Assembly: GCF_032854445.1 (NCBI RefSeq)
Contig: NC_088304.1
Span: 22,209,704 to 22,273,703, forward strand
Direction of reading: 5' to 3'
Length of the DNA stretch: 64,000 bases
From: Liolophura sinensis
Lineage: Eukaryota; Mollusca; Polyplacophora; Chitonida; Chitonidae
Each line of letters begins with the position of its first letter. Position 1 is the first letter of the stretch. Under the pieces are notes generated by a model. It searched no databases, was not told where the DNA came from, and saw nothing but the letters and a program-made list of their open reading frames with translations. Made by a program: the position numbers and the translations under genes. This document shows, piece by piece, positions 22,333 through 34,400 of this stretch.

Positions 22333-22700
22333 ATGTATGAACCACTGGACAAGAAGCAATTTATGTTAAACGAATAAAATTTATTATTTCAAAGTACTCT
22401 GAATGTCCATATTACACCAAGACACACAGGTCAAACAACATTTAATTAATCTACAACATATTTTAACAATGTGTACCTATAAGATTTAATAAATAAAAAT
22501 AAAAAATACCACTTCCGGTTAAACGATACATCCGCCATACAACAAATAAAATCACTCCGTCCGTTTTAAAATAATCGCGAGGCATAAAACGTAATTTTTC
22601 CGTTTCCTTACCGAGTTAATTCAAATTTTATACTTAAAAATTTCATGAAATTTTTCACCAATTAATGTTAAGTTACACTCGTAAGTTACAGTAAATCACC

Positions 22701-23135
22701 TAGAATTCCACGTAACATTGCATACGGTTTTTTTTTTTACACTAAACAACACGTTTACATTTGCATACGTTTTGGGTAAGTTCACGGTATACAAATGATA
22801 GATTTTGGGATGTTTTCAGACACAGATATTGTTGTACATTCAATAATTTATTTTTTTTAAACATAGTTTACACAGGTAATAAATGGCATACGGTGTAGCT
22901 TGTGATGATTTTTACTACAACTGGACACATTTTCTGGAAATATTCAGTTCAACAGTTATCCGTCTTCACATATCCTAATATGCATACATTATTAGCCGTA
23001 CATCATGCAATAAACATCTGTAATTTGGTTTTGTTTATGTATTTATTTATTTGATTTGTGTTGTACGCCGCAGTGTAATGCACTATGGTGCGGAAAAACT
23101 GGGCAGAATCTGGGGGAAACCCGCGGCCATCTGCA
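22701..23135 (+). repeat. Direct repeat, copy 2, abutting the inverted-repeat end
   Basis: Homologous to 17006-17560 (tagaattcc, actaaacaacacgtttaca, catcatgcaataaacatctg). It includes a degraded SINE A fragment at 23033-23135 at the matching position. Confidence 0.8.
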
Positions 23136-23249
23136 GGTTAATTTGCATATACCACACGACACTTCCTGCCACAATTTGCACAGTACCCACATATCCGATC
23201 ATTGTAGGTCCAGCAACCATGGTATCGTGCCGGTAAAATGAGCTACAGG

Positions 23250-25760
23250 GAATTATTTCTCATCTATATTCCGCACGACCAACGTCAAACCAAAAAGAAA
23301 AACAATAAAAAAAAATTCAAAAAACAAAATAAATAAGAAAGAAAAAAAACCATTGATAACAAAATACATCGTCAAGACATTTAGGAATACTGAGAGCTCT
23401 GTACCTGTTTGTTTAAATTGTGTAAATTAAGATGTACTAAGTTTCAAAAGCCACATGTATTACGTTCTTACTCTCTTATATGTATGTACAAGTTACTCTC
23501 ATTTGAGACATACTGTATTAACTCCTACTGGTAACAAGAACGTGTACTAACACTCACAGCGACATACACGTAATATACACGTTTCTACTTGCAGCTGCCT
23601 TGTATTAACTCAGACTCGGTACATTGTTAAACTTCCAATTTTTCCACGCATTTTATTTCCATTCCTCGCAAATGTCGATTGCTACACGAGCAAAATCTTA
23701 CCTATCAGACGTATTAAATTTTCATCTGCAACCTATCCAGGCAGAAAAGTAGCTGGCATATTATAAATGAGCTAGCGGCTAAGTTGCACATTTCGCCCAA
23801 TTCTGAGCCTTCTATTGGTCTTATATACAGGTGTTTTGGAGGTAAGATATCCTATATATTGGACAAATGTAAGTCTCAAAATGTTGCACCAAATGATATT
23901 TTTTTGACATTTACTTACCTCTAAAAATGGAATGTCTGCGGAGAAATTTTAGGTCATTTATCGTATGTGCTTATGAGGAAATCGATCCTTCACCGAACCA
24001 AATCCATTTGGCTGTACTTAATTGGGCGGCGCTTAACATGCTTAGAGCTTCATGTTCAAATCAAATACCAGTACTCCAATAAAGTTTATTACAAATAAAC
24101 TACAGACTCACAACTGAGTACAATATCACACAAGCATCCTGCCTAACAACAATGTATGTATGTAAACCCAAGGGTCCAGTCTCGCAAATCTACCTTAAAG
24201 GGATACGGAACCGATTCTGACTGGCCGGTGTGAGAGAGATAGGCAAGTCCAGGCTATGCCTCGCCTAAGCTGAATTTTAGGTATGGTACATTTATTCAAG
24301 CGTGACTAAGGCTGTATGATTTAACCCAGGAAAGCATATCTGTACAGCTACTGTCAGCCAATCAGCCTTGATTCTGTATCCTGTTAACAGACTAATGGAG
24401 TTGTTTGTTGAGCTACTATAGCAACACTTGACTTTTTTTTAAAATATGTGTTGCCAGAATAGTTGAAATCAACTTGATAGGCCATGATAGCTTAGTTGAA
24501 TTGAACTCGAGACTTCATACAAATTGTGACCTTTGTATCCATATTTACAACACGGGATAACTATAGTCGTAAAAGTGACATATTTTTGCGTACGGCATAA
24601 AACACCAATCAAAAAAAAATAAATAAATAAACTATGTATTACAACCCAGAGTTAACGGTAAATAAATCTGCTGGTCAGGTAATAATTTAATGCTGCCTTA
24701 AATCTCAGACGAAAATACCAGCTTACACAAACACCTTTACTTCTGCAAAAAGAAATTTGGATTCTTAGAGAGGTCGTAACGTTACGATGCTTGCAAGTAT
24801 CTAAGCGACGTATACATTTAGTATCGGCCGTCTTGGTGATTAGGCCGCCGTGGTGCTACGGCTTCTTTGTGAAACAGACCACTGGTCTTTTTTTTCAAAA
24901 GTAAACAAAAGTTATTCCTGACATAAACCTGTGCACAATCCTCATCACACAGCAACTGGGCTCGCTTTCAGTCAATGTCCTAAACGTTTTGCTTATAGAG
25001 GCTATGCCAGAGATTTTTATCAGCGCATATCCGATCACAGTTTTGCTATTATTACACCCCAAATAATTACCTTTCACAAAATATCCGCTTTGCCTGTGAA
25101 ACGTACTGTTACCGTTAAAAAAACTAGAATCCCAATGTCCAAATTACCCCGCTTCTATTACCCAACATTTCCAAAAAAATGAAAGAAAGAAAACTAAGAA
25201 AACCTCAAAAGACATGACATGTTGCTTAGTTTGGCATGTAGCAATCAGGAAAGAATACAGTTACATGAAAATCCACAGAGTACCTGAACGAAAGTAAATA
25301 TGAAAATAATTACCGACTGTAATTAAACTAAAGCATGCACGGGTTCAGATGGTAGGCAAGAGGTAAGGCAAAATGCACTGAAACGGGGGCAGTAGTTTGG
25401 GAGTAGATGCATATACAAAATCGTGTCCACAGACAGGCAGACAGACACAGACTAAGAGACGGAAAGGGTGATTCCAACATTCCCCTGCACCCTCAAATTC
25501 GTTGGCTGGGGTATAATCAACAATAAGTTCTTTAAACGTATAAAGCTGGATGCATTTATACTTTTTAAAACCTTTAGACTCATTTAAACACTATAAATAG
25601 TACAGGTACGAGTGAATATGGATCTTTGCCAAAGCCTCTGTAAGCAATAATATGCCGAACTTAAATGATCTAAGCAACGTTTGAGTGACACGCAGGTACT
25701 CCATACTGGACTTTTGTCTAGGTACGTAGTGCAAACTAGGTTAACACCAGGCTTGAACGT
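23250..25760. other. No gene recognised
   Basis: AT-rich sequence. A SINE A tail fragment lies at 24585-24633. Short frames such as 24931-25182 show no recognisable domain. Confidence 0.45.
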
Positions 25761-25762
25761 AT

Positions 25763-25812
25763 ATATCTATATATATCTATATATATATATATATAATGTA
25801 TATATAATTAAC
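25763..25812. repeat. (AT)n microsatellite
   Basis: Runs of tatata with interspersed c. Confidence 0.9.
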
Positions 25813-25875
25813 CTGATCCTATTCGAAGCATACAATGCATGTTCTTATTTTTCACTCTAACAACACATTTTTATT

Positions 25876-26024
25876 GTTTATTTATTTATTTAGTTGATTG
25901 GTGTTTTACGCCGTACTCAAGAATATTTCACTTATACGAAGGTGACTAGGATTATGGTGGGTGGAAACCGGGCAGAGCCCGGGGGAAACCCACGACCATC
26001 CGCAGGTTGCTGACAGACCTTCTT
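25876..26024 (-). mobile_element. SINE family A, 5'-truncated
   Basis: From the attta tail through gttttacgccgtactcaag to cgcaggttgctgacagacct, where it stops. Confidence 0.9.
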
Positions 26025-26029
26025 TTCAT

Positions 26030-26985
26030 TGTTAAGCATTTTACCTGTATGGTCGCGGTAAATGGAACAGCCAGAAATAAGTGCATATATTGCCTTTATT
26101 TCCAACAGTGAGATAAATATGCTGAAATACTTGTTTCTGAACACATTTTATGCCCACGTTTGATTCAGCTCTAATGTCATACAGGGTGATGCTGGTTGAA
26201 CTCACTATCATTTCAATGGAGCTCGGATACACTCCATAAATATTTTCCTTCATTACGGGCAAAATTCGTCTGGTTAAAAGGTGGGGGGAAACTGCGTAGA
26301 TTCCAGGGGAAAACATCGCTCTTTTGACCAGTTACACGTACCGTAAGCATGGTAAGGCTATCATCATGACCATCGCTTTTTCTCCGTGAACACTACCACA
26401 TGTATGTACCGTACAGTTCAAACCGGAAGTAAAGCGATGAGTGAATCAGATGGACCCCGATTCGAAGTAATGGCCTAGCTATTATCTGCAGCAAAAGTGA
26501 CACCTTAGACATCCTAACCAGTGACGGCCCCAATATACAGAGTAAGATTATGGGAGTTCATAGTGCCAACCCCTTCCCATGCATGCAGCACTGGCATGGC
26601 TGATCAGCTGGGTCAACTCTACAATCACCTCTGTCCCCTATAACAATATTGTGGATTCTTCCGGCCTTCAGTGACTTTGTCAACATTTGTACAAGTATAT
26701 TGTCACCAAGGTGGAATTAATGTCAACATTTTATTTACTATATCCCTTGCAATAATCTGGTAATTGTGTGTCAGCCCACTGATAGGTCTGAGCCATGCCA
26801 TGCACCTGATTTGGCTTGGACTAGTAGGCTTATTGTTCAATATCTCACGGCTTGCGCCGGCAGACGTTTTGATAACTGATCCCTAACTTTCTTTTACCTG
26901 CCAGTGTCAGAGCGTGTTAGGTACTTATCAACTGAGTAAGAAAACAGGTTCTAACTAGATGTTTCATTTGGTATAAAAGGCTTTA
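26030..26985. other. No gene recognised
   Basis: No motif or repeat identified on either strand. It may contain degraded upstream parts of the LINE that follows. Confidence 0.4.
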
Positions 26986-26989
26986 TCTT

Positions 26990-27717
26990 AACTTGGTAAG
27001 GCAGAAATTTGTAGAAGAAATTCGTCCCTTCAAATGTGTAATATTTACTGACTCCATAAGTATGTTATTTGCTCTGATCAACCATGCTGAAAGAAATGCT
27101 AACAAAGCTGTACTCAGAACATTCACGTGTGCCTTGAGTGGATTCCAGGCCATAGTAATATTGAAGGGAACGAGAGGGCGGATCGGTTGGCGAAAGCAGC
27201 TTGTACGAAAAGTGCTATTGGTATCCGTGTAAATATGTCTGTCTCGGAAATGTCTAGTGTTTATCGAAAAGAGTTTTATGAAATGTAGCAGCAGGAATAT
27301 GAAATTAGTGCCAAAGGTAGATTTTACTACAGTTTGTTTCCTACAGTAAGAAATGCTTGGGTGTCAGTGCAGGGAAGGTTACAACAAATGTTTTTTGACG
27401 AGATTGCAGTCGGGTCACGTTCCCTTGAATTTTTATCTCTATAGAATTGGAAAGCATCCCACTGGGTTTTGTAACCACTGCAATGTTTTAGAAACTATCG
27501 ATCATTTTTTACTTCGGTGTCCATATTATGGACAGATTCGTAATGACAGATTAAGACGGCTTTCGATTTTAGGTGTGCAACAACCATCAGTTGCGACTCT
27601 TTCATGTCCACAAACTAACCAAGCTCAAATATATAATTTGGTAGTATTTTTTTGTCACAAGAAGCAAGAGATTCTGTTAGCTACTACATTAGCCACCTTT
27701 AGGGCGTCATCAAATTA
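26990..27717 (+). pseudogene. LINE remnant: RNase H and C-terminal zinc-finger segment
   Basis: The first frame shows an RNase H segment CVIFTDSISMLFALINHAER. After a frameshift near 27120 the homology continues as WIPGHSNIEGNERADRLAK, typical of the RNase H domain in non-LTR retrotransposons. A third frame gives GFCNHCNVLETIDHFLLRCP, the CCHC-like motif found at the C-terminus of such elements. Reverse transcriptase and endonuclease are absent, so this is a 5'-truncated, frameshifted, dead copy. Confidence 0.85.
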
Positions 27718-28060
27718 AATTGGTTCTGTTATCATCGTTATTATTTAACTGGTCTCTAAATCTGATAATTACTAATTATCTTTTCAGGATGACAAGAACA
27801 GAAAATATTTGGTTGCTCTGGCATGAATAGGGCTATTATGGCACCCGAATATGCCAATATTTTCTATCAGTAGTAGGGGTAAAGTAGATAGAAACTTACT
27901 GTCACATTAGTAGATTTGTGTACTTTCACAATGCAAATCCAGAGTGTGTCCTGGTTGGCATTAGTGAGCCAATCTCTTGTCATTCAATGAGTTGTATTGG
28001 ATGTTCCTAACATTAATAAATTGTACACGTTGTTGCTGCGTTACAACAATGTCTTCTGGA

Positions 28061-28066
28061 TTTATT
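28061..28066 (-). promoter_or_regulatory. Candidate poly(A) signal of the SVOP-like gene
   Basis: AATAAA on the minus strand, about 320 bases after the proposed stop codon. Confidence 0.4.
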
Positions 28067-28387
28067 TGTGATCATCCAGCCACATACCCGCCAGCTCCCC
28101 AAACAGCGATTTATGGATAGCGGCTTGGTGATTATATACCTTCACGTGAAACATTCATTGTATATCCCCAAAAAAAATGTCTGCACATGGCACAAAAATA
28201 CATCAAATGCTTCCATCCTCTTCCTACCGATTAATAGTAAGCCAAGATCTAGGCATGCTTTGTTTAAGTCTCAGTATCAGAGTTTCTGCCGATGCCATGT
28301 TGACTACCTGGTCCAGATCAAACCAGAATCCTATACTGGTCAAGTCTAAAGCGAATTGCCCTAAATTTGGATTGTCGACAGCCAGTA

Positions 28388-28429
28388 TTAGTGAACCACC
28401 ATTCCAGCATCTAGAGGCTTGCTCGTGTC
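28388..28429 (-). CDS. SVOP: SVOP-like terminal exon (proposed)
   Basis: A strong acceptor (cttctttatccccag) is followed by a phase-0 frame [13 protein letters not shown] and a stop at 28388-28390. Phase and position fit, but the C-terminus of this family is poorly conserved, so the call rests on splice quality and frame only. Confidence 0.5.
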   Translation of the reverse strand, partial: DTSKPLDAGMVVH

Positions 28430-31400
28430 CTGGGGATAAAGAAGCAGGTTAAATATATGTAAATGGGCCAGCAGAGTTTAACAAAATCTGAAAAATAAAC
28501 ATGCATAATAAAAGATTACAGCATAGAGAGTAAAACCAAAGCACTGACAACAGTGTCACTCGATGTAGTTGGCAAATGGTGACACGTAACTGGTGAAATA
28601 CCGTCATTCACTTTACTCAGGGATTTATTCCAATTGTTCATGTAAATGCTTAAGAGAGCGAAGTACATGCAACCTAGAACCACTGCTTAGCTATGGCTTA
28701 AGCAGAATTGAGTAGAAAAAAAACAAATTCTGATAAGAGTGATATCTCAATGGCTCAGTCATTATTTTCGTTATTAAACAATTTGTTTTATGACCTTCCA
28801 ATCTGATAAGTGATATCTCACTGTTTCAGTAAGATATCACTTTTGTTATCTGAGATAACAAAATATGTATATGTATGTAAGTATACTAGGGGTTTAACCT
28901 CGTATTTAACAATTTTTCAGTCATATGATGACAAGGAGTCTTGTAGCTTCTTGTGGCAGGGCGAATCCATGCCTCCAAAGTGTTATCGCCACTGAAGCAT
29001 CATGCCGAAGACACCAGGCATGACGCCCTACCCAGTCACATTATACAGACACCGAGCCAACCAGTCCCGTTTCCTTGCTCTATAAGCCTCTCAGTGCTAA
29101 GCGCCAAGGTAGTGCCATTTCTTAAGTCTGCCATATGGCCCGACCTGGGTTTGATCCCGAGGTCTCCCAACTTCGAAGGGGACACTCTAACCACTAAGGC
29201 CACCCAAGTGGTTCAAAAAGAATTTAATGCGCATTGGCAATATTTTAGTCATACTGGGGCGACTTTTTTAAAAAGAGAAAGCAAAAAGCTGCCGTCCAAG
29301 TATCAATTCTCATAACTATTGTAGTAACTCTACAGTATTAAATATGCTATTATAATTAAAGATTCAGGTCAGCAGCTGACTTTTCAGCCTTTACTCCAGT
29401 TGATTCTCAAATAAAATTCTAAAGCTGTGCCAGTATACTGTATTCAGTTTAATTTTTATGTCATTTTCTTATCCAGTACAATATTCTGTCTCGCTGTCAT
29501 GTACACTTGTCAAAGCGGCCAGCCAGATGGCACCATGGTAATAACTTACTGTCATGTCCCTGCCCATGGTCTCGATGGGGAGGAAGAAGGCAGCTATAGC
29601 TGCAAGGATGCAGACTATCCCGTACAGAGAAATGGCCAGGAACGGCGAGATACCCAACAACACCTGAAACACAACACAAACACTGTTATCACACACCATC
29701 ATTTATTGCTTTGTTGTTTAATGCCAAACTGACGAATTTTTTCGCTTATAACTATGCATTTGACCACTCTGAAGAGTTTTTCACTTGAATGATGTGGGTC
29801 AAATTTATGGGTGGAGGAAATCCACCGACTTTTGGCAAGTTACTGGTGAACTTTTTCTCACATGTAATGTACAGATATGCACACCATATTAGAGAAAGAC
29901 AAGTGTTCTTCAGCCAATGTTTAGACTGCGATAAGGGTGACACATGGGCTGCAAACCACTTGTTATCATCAAGTTGTAAAACTTTAGCTGTTTTTTTTTT
30001 TTTTTTTTTTGAGGAGGGGGGGTGGGGGGTGGGGGGTGCAGGGGTTAAGAATATGCAGGATCAGGAGTTTTCTGGGAGGAGGAAACCCCGAGTGAATGGC
30101 TAAAACCACTGGCAAGTTACTGATGAATGTTTCCATGTGGGACATATAGATATGCACACTATATTGGTGGATGACAAAGTTGCCTTCAACGAACAACAGA
30201 CTGGCCAAACAAGTGTTGTCGGCCACTTTTTTTTATCTGCACCAAATCCCCAAGAGCAGTGTAGATGTACCAATGAAGAAGTGCACATGATGAACAGGTG
30301 ATATAAATCAGATCATAATTAATTTGTTTAAGTATATACTTTGATATATGTGTGATTCTGACAATACTGCTACAATGAACCATGGCACGTCGAAACTGTC
30401 CTTTAACACTGCACTTTAAAATTTTCCCGGCCTATCTAAAATTACCATTCCAACATAACAATAAAGATTAGCTTACTGGTTGCAGACTGATCACTGGTTG
30501 CGAACTGGTAACTGGCAGTTTACTGACTGGTTTCTTACAAAACTACAATTTAACCTATTTCCAGGTTATATTACTGTGTCCCAATTCAACACAACAATTA
30601 AGATTTGAGTACATGACTGGTTTATAGCTCTATACTGGCTAGTTCCTGACTGGTTTCTGATGACTGGTTACTGGTTGGAGGAAGGAAACCAGTTTTCATA
30701 CTCACCTGTGCTACGAATGGTGTGACTATAGCTCCTACCCTGGCCATGCCACTACAGGCACCGAGTCCCATGGCACGGATTGATGTGGGGTACACCTGTG
30801 GGTAAGAGAGGGACGTTATAACTGACAGGTGTATTGACTTGATGAGGGGAGGACGATAGGGAAGCATTATGGCGAACGGAAACAGAACAGAGCCAGAGCA
30901 AAATACATAACCATCCAGACTGACAGACTTTCCCATGCTCAAATGGAGAGGAAGCCACCAAGAGATGGACTCTCACAGCCACCCGATTGGTAAGAGGCTT
31001 CAGGGTCTCTGTCACTAATACCACACGTCCACAGAGGCCCTAGGCACTATGGATGACAAACTGATGTCCTTACTTCAGCACAAGTACAATGTACATGTAG
31101 TTAAGGCCATTGCCATTGTAGTTACAACACAAGTAGCCTATCACAGGTTTGTGGAATGGCCCATAACTCAAACATGAATTTCAAACATTTAAATCTGCAC
31201 AAAACTGTTTTCTGAACACAACTCCTCATAAAAACTTAACAAGTACATGCATAATGAGATTCTTTCATCAATGTAACCGTGCAGACCATTTCATAACCCC
31301 CTAGTATGAAATGATTTATTTCTTCATTTGCTTTGATTTTTTTTTTTTGATTGGTGTTTTACGCCGTACTCAAGAATATTTCACTTATACGACGGCGGCC

Positions 31401-34400
31401 AGCATTATGGTGGGTGGAAACCAGGCAGAGCCCGGGGGACATTTGCTTTGAAGTTTAATGCTTTACTGCAGTGAGTGAGCGAGTAGGTGCCTGGAGTTTA
31501 ATGTCATCCTAATAATTTTTCAGTCATATGACAATGCAGATTTCCAACGCTCTTTTATCTAGTGCTGTTTCACTGAGGCGACTTACCGAGGGCAAGTAAG
31601 CCGCCCCACCCGAGCCATTACGCTCATATAGGTCAACCACTTCTGTTTAACGCTGAACGCCAAGCGAGGAGGCTACAACTTCCTCTTTTAAAGTCTTAGG
31701 TGTGACTAGATCAAAAATTGATCCTGGATCCACCGGTCCCGAAGCGGACGCTCTACCAACTATCCAGGCCGGTCACCCCAAAGAAGAGGAATTGCAAATT
31801 TGCATATTTTGTTTTATTTATTTGATTTATTTATTTGATTGGTGTTTTACGCCGTACTCAAGATTATTTCATTTATACGACGGCAGCCAGCATTATGGTG
31901 GGTGGAAACTGGGCAGAGCCACGATCAGAATCAAGCAAAAAAATTTTCATGAAAAAATGCTAAGCTTAAGCTGAAATACAGCAGTATATGAATGAATGAT
32001 TGGTGTTTAAATTCCTACAGCTACAGGCCTTTATACATCTACATGGGTTGTGTGGCGGTGAAGTGTAGGGTGGGGTTGTGGGATGGTGGTGAGTGGGTCT
32101 GTAGGGCTAGCGTGAGTTTATACTTTACCTCTGGTGTATAGACATAGGCTGCCTGAAACGCCCCTGAAATGAATCCCCTCGCCACGAACAAGAAGAGAGT
32201 TAGCACAGGTCTGCAATGTAGAATGGGAAGTTGTTAGTCGAATGGTCTACACTGTTGACATGTATTGCTGGCAATCTGGTGCCTGACTCTGAGGTGGTTG
32301 TTTCAAAACCAGCAGTGGTCTCAACAAACTTTCAGCACTAGAAAATTTTAAGCACTTGTACAGCAGATGTTGATGAACAGCACAAATAACATGGGAATCA
32401 GAAGTGTTTACATATACCTGGTACAGCAAATGTTGCCTAACAGCACAAACAAACAAGAATCAACAGAAGTGTTTACTAGACTGCCTTACTGAATCAGTAG
32501 AAGTGTTTACCAGACTGCCTTACTGACTCAGCAGAAGTGTTTTCCTGGCTGCCTGACTGAAACAGCAGAAGGGTTTACCTGGCTGCCTGACTGAATCAGC
32601 AGAAGTGTTTACCAGACTGCCTTACTGAATCAGCAGAAGTGTTTTCCTGGTTGCCTGACTGAATCAGCAAAAGTATTTACCTGGCTGCCTGACTGAATCA
32701 GCAGAAGTATTTACCTGGCTGCCTGACTGAATCAGCAGAAGTGTTTTCCTGGCTGCCTGACTGAATCAGCAGAAGGGTTTACCTGGCTGCCTGACTGAAT
32801 CAGCAGAAGTGTTTACCTGGCTGCCTGACTGAATCAGCAGAAGGGTTTTCCTGGCTGCCTGACTGAATCAGCAGAAGTATTTACCTGGCTGCCTGACTGA
32901 ATCAGCAGAAGTGTTTACCAGACTGCCTTACTGAATCAGCAGAAGTGTTTTCCTGGTTGCCTGACTGAATCAGCAAAAGTATTTACCTGGCTGCCTGACT
33001 GAATCAGCAGAAGTATTTACCTGGCTGCCTTACTGAATCAGCAGAAGTGTTTACCTGGCTGCCTGGCTGAATCAGCAGAAGGGTTTACCTGGCTGCCTGA
33101 CTGAATCAGTAGAAGTGTTTACCAGACTGCCTTACTGAATCAGCAGAAGTGTTTTCCTTGTTGCCTGACTGAATCAGCAGAAGTGTTTACCAGACTGCCT
33201 TACTGAATCAGCAGAAGTGTTTACCTGGCTGCCTGACTGAGTCAGTAGAAGTGTTTACCAGACTGCCTTACTGAATCAGCAGAAGTATTTACCAGACTGC
33301 CTGACTGAATTAGCAAAAGTATTTACCTGGCTGCCTGACTGAATCAGCAGAAGTGTTTACCTGGCTGCCTGACTGAATCAGCAGAAGTGTTTACCTGGCT
33401 ACCTGACTGAATCAGCAGAAGTGCTTACTTGACTGCCTGACTGAAACAACAGAAGCGTTTACCTGGCGGTCTGACTGAATCAGCAGAAGTGTTTACCTGG
33501 CTGCCTTACTGAATCAGTAGAAGTGTTTACCTGGTTGCCTTACTGAATCAGCAGAAGTGTTTACCTGACTGCCTTACTGAATCAGCAGAAGTGATTACCT
33601 GGTAGAGCAGATGTTGACTAGCAGCACAAACAGAGAGAAGACCAGAAACTCCAATGTCATGGTTTTCCTTCTGCCTATCCTATCTATGATAAATACTGTT
33701 ATTAAGATACCTGCAAACAGAACAAGAGATGATCATTATAATATACAACCCAGAAACACAAAACTGAATACAGTAATAATAGATCATTGGCAAATACCAG
33801 ATGATTCAATGAGTTCTTGATGTTACTTTTCCCAGTCAGGTTTGACTTTCACAATGATTTATTTATTTATTTGGTTGGTGTTTTACAACGTACTCAAGAA
33901 TATTTCACTTATACAACGGCAGCCAGCATTATGGAGGGAGGAAACCCAGTCAGAGCCTGGGGGAAACCCCAACCATGTGCAGGTTGCTGGCAGACCTTCC
34001 CACGTATGGCCAGTTTGACTGAAAATGTTATGTTCTAAAATTTACCTTGTACATTGTGAATATAAATTAAATCTCCACACAGGATGGTATTTAGTTTTTT
34101 TTCTGTTCTCATAAATGCTCAAAAAAGATTACAGACAAGAATCACCACTGTGTAAGTGTATCCAAGTAATTAATTTCTTCATCGCAACCCTCTCCCCTGA
34201 TCAGCAATACTGTGGACGAGGAAAACACTTCTTCATGTAAGTGGTTTCTTGTTTTCTGACTGTTGTTTTCCGTTGTAAATGTATTCACAAATTTCACTGT
34301 AGTTAAATTTCACTGTAAGATGAAGCATCCTGAAAGTTTAGGAGAGTACCTGGGAACTCTGCAAATGTGGTCCACAACAAGTCCACGTAGTCGTTGGTTG

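Larger units (their letters stand above)
20306..22700 (-). repeat. Right arm of the large inverted repeat, interrupted twice
   Basis: Matches the left arm in three blocks: 20306-20340, 21024-21283 and 22333-22700. The first gap (20341-21023) holds SINE A sequence nested in an older SINE A. The second gap (21285-22332) is an insertion flanked by aatgt. The outer end is aatcacc at 22694-22700, directly followed by the direct repeat copy. Confidence 0.9.

Noticed and set aside
32460-33598. CRISPR-like regular array
   Set aside because: Units are contiguous tandem copies without unique spacers, in a eukaryotic intron.
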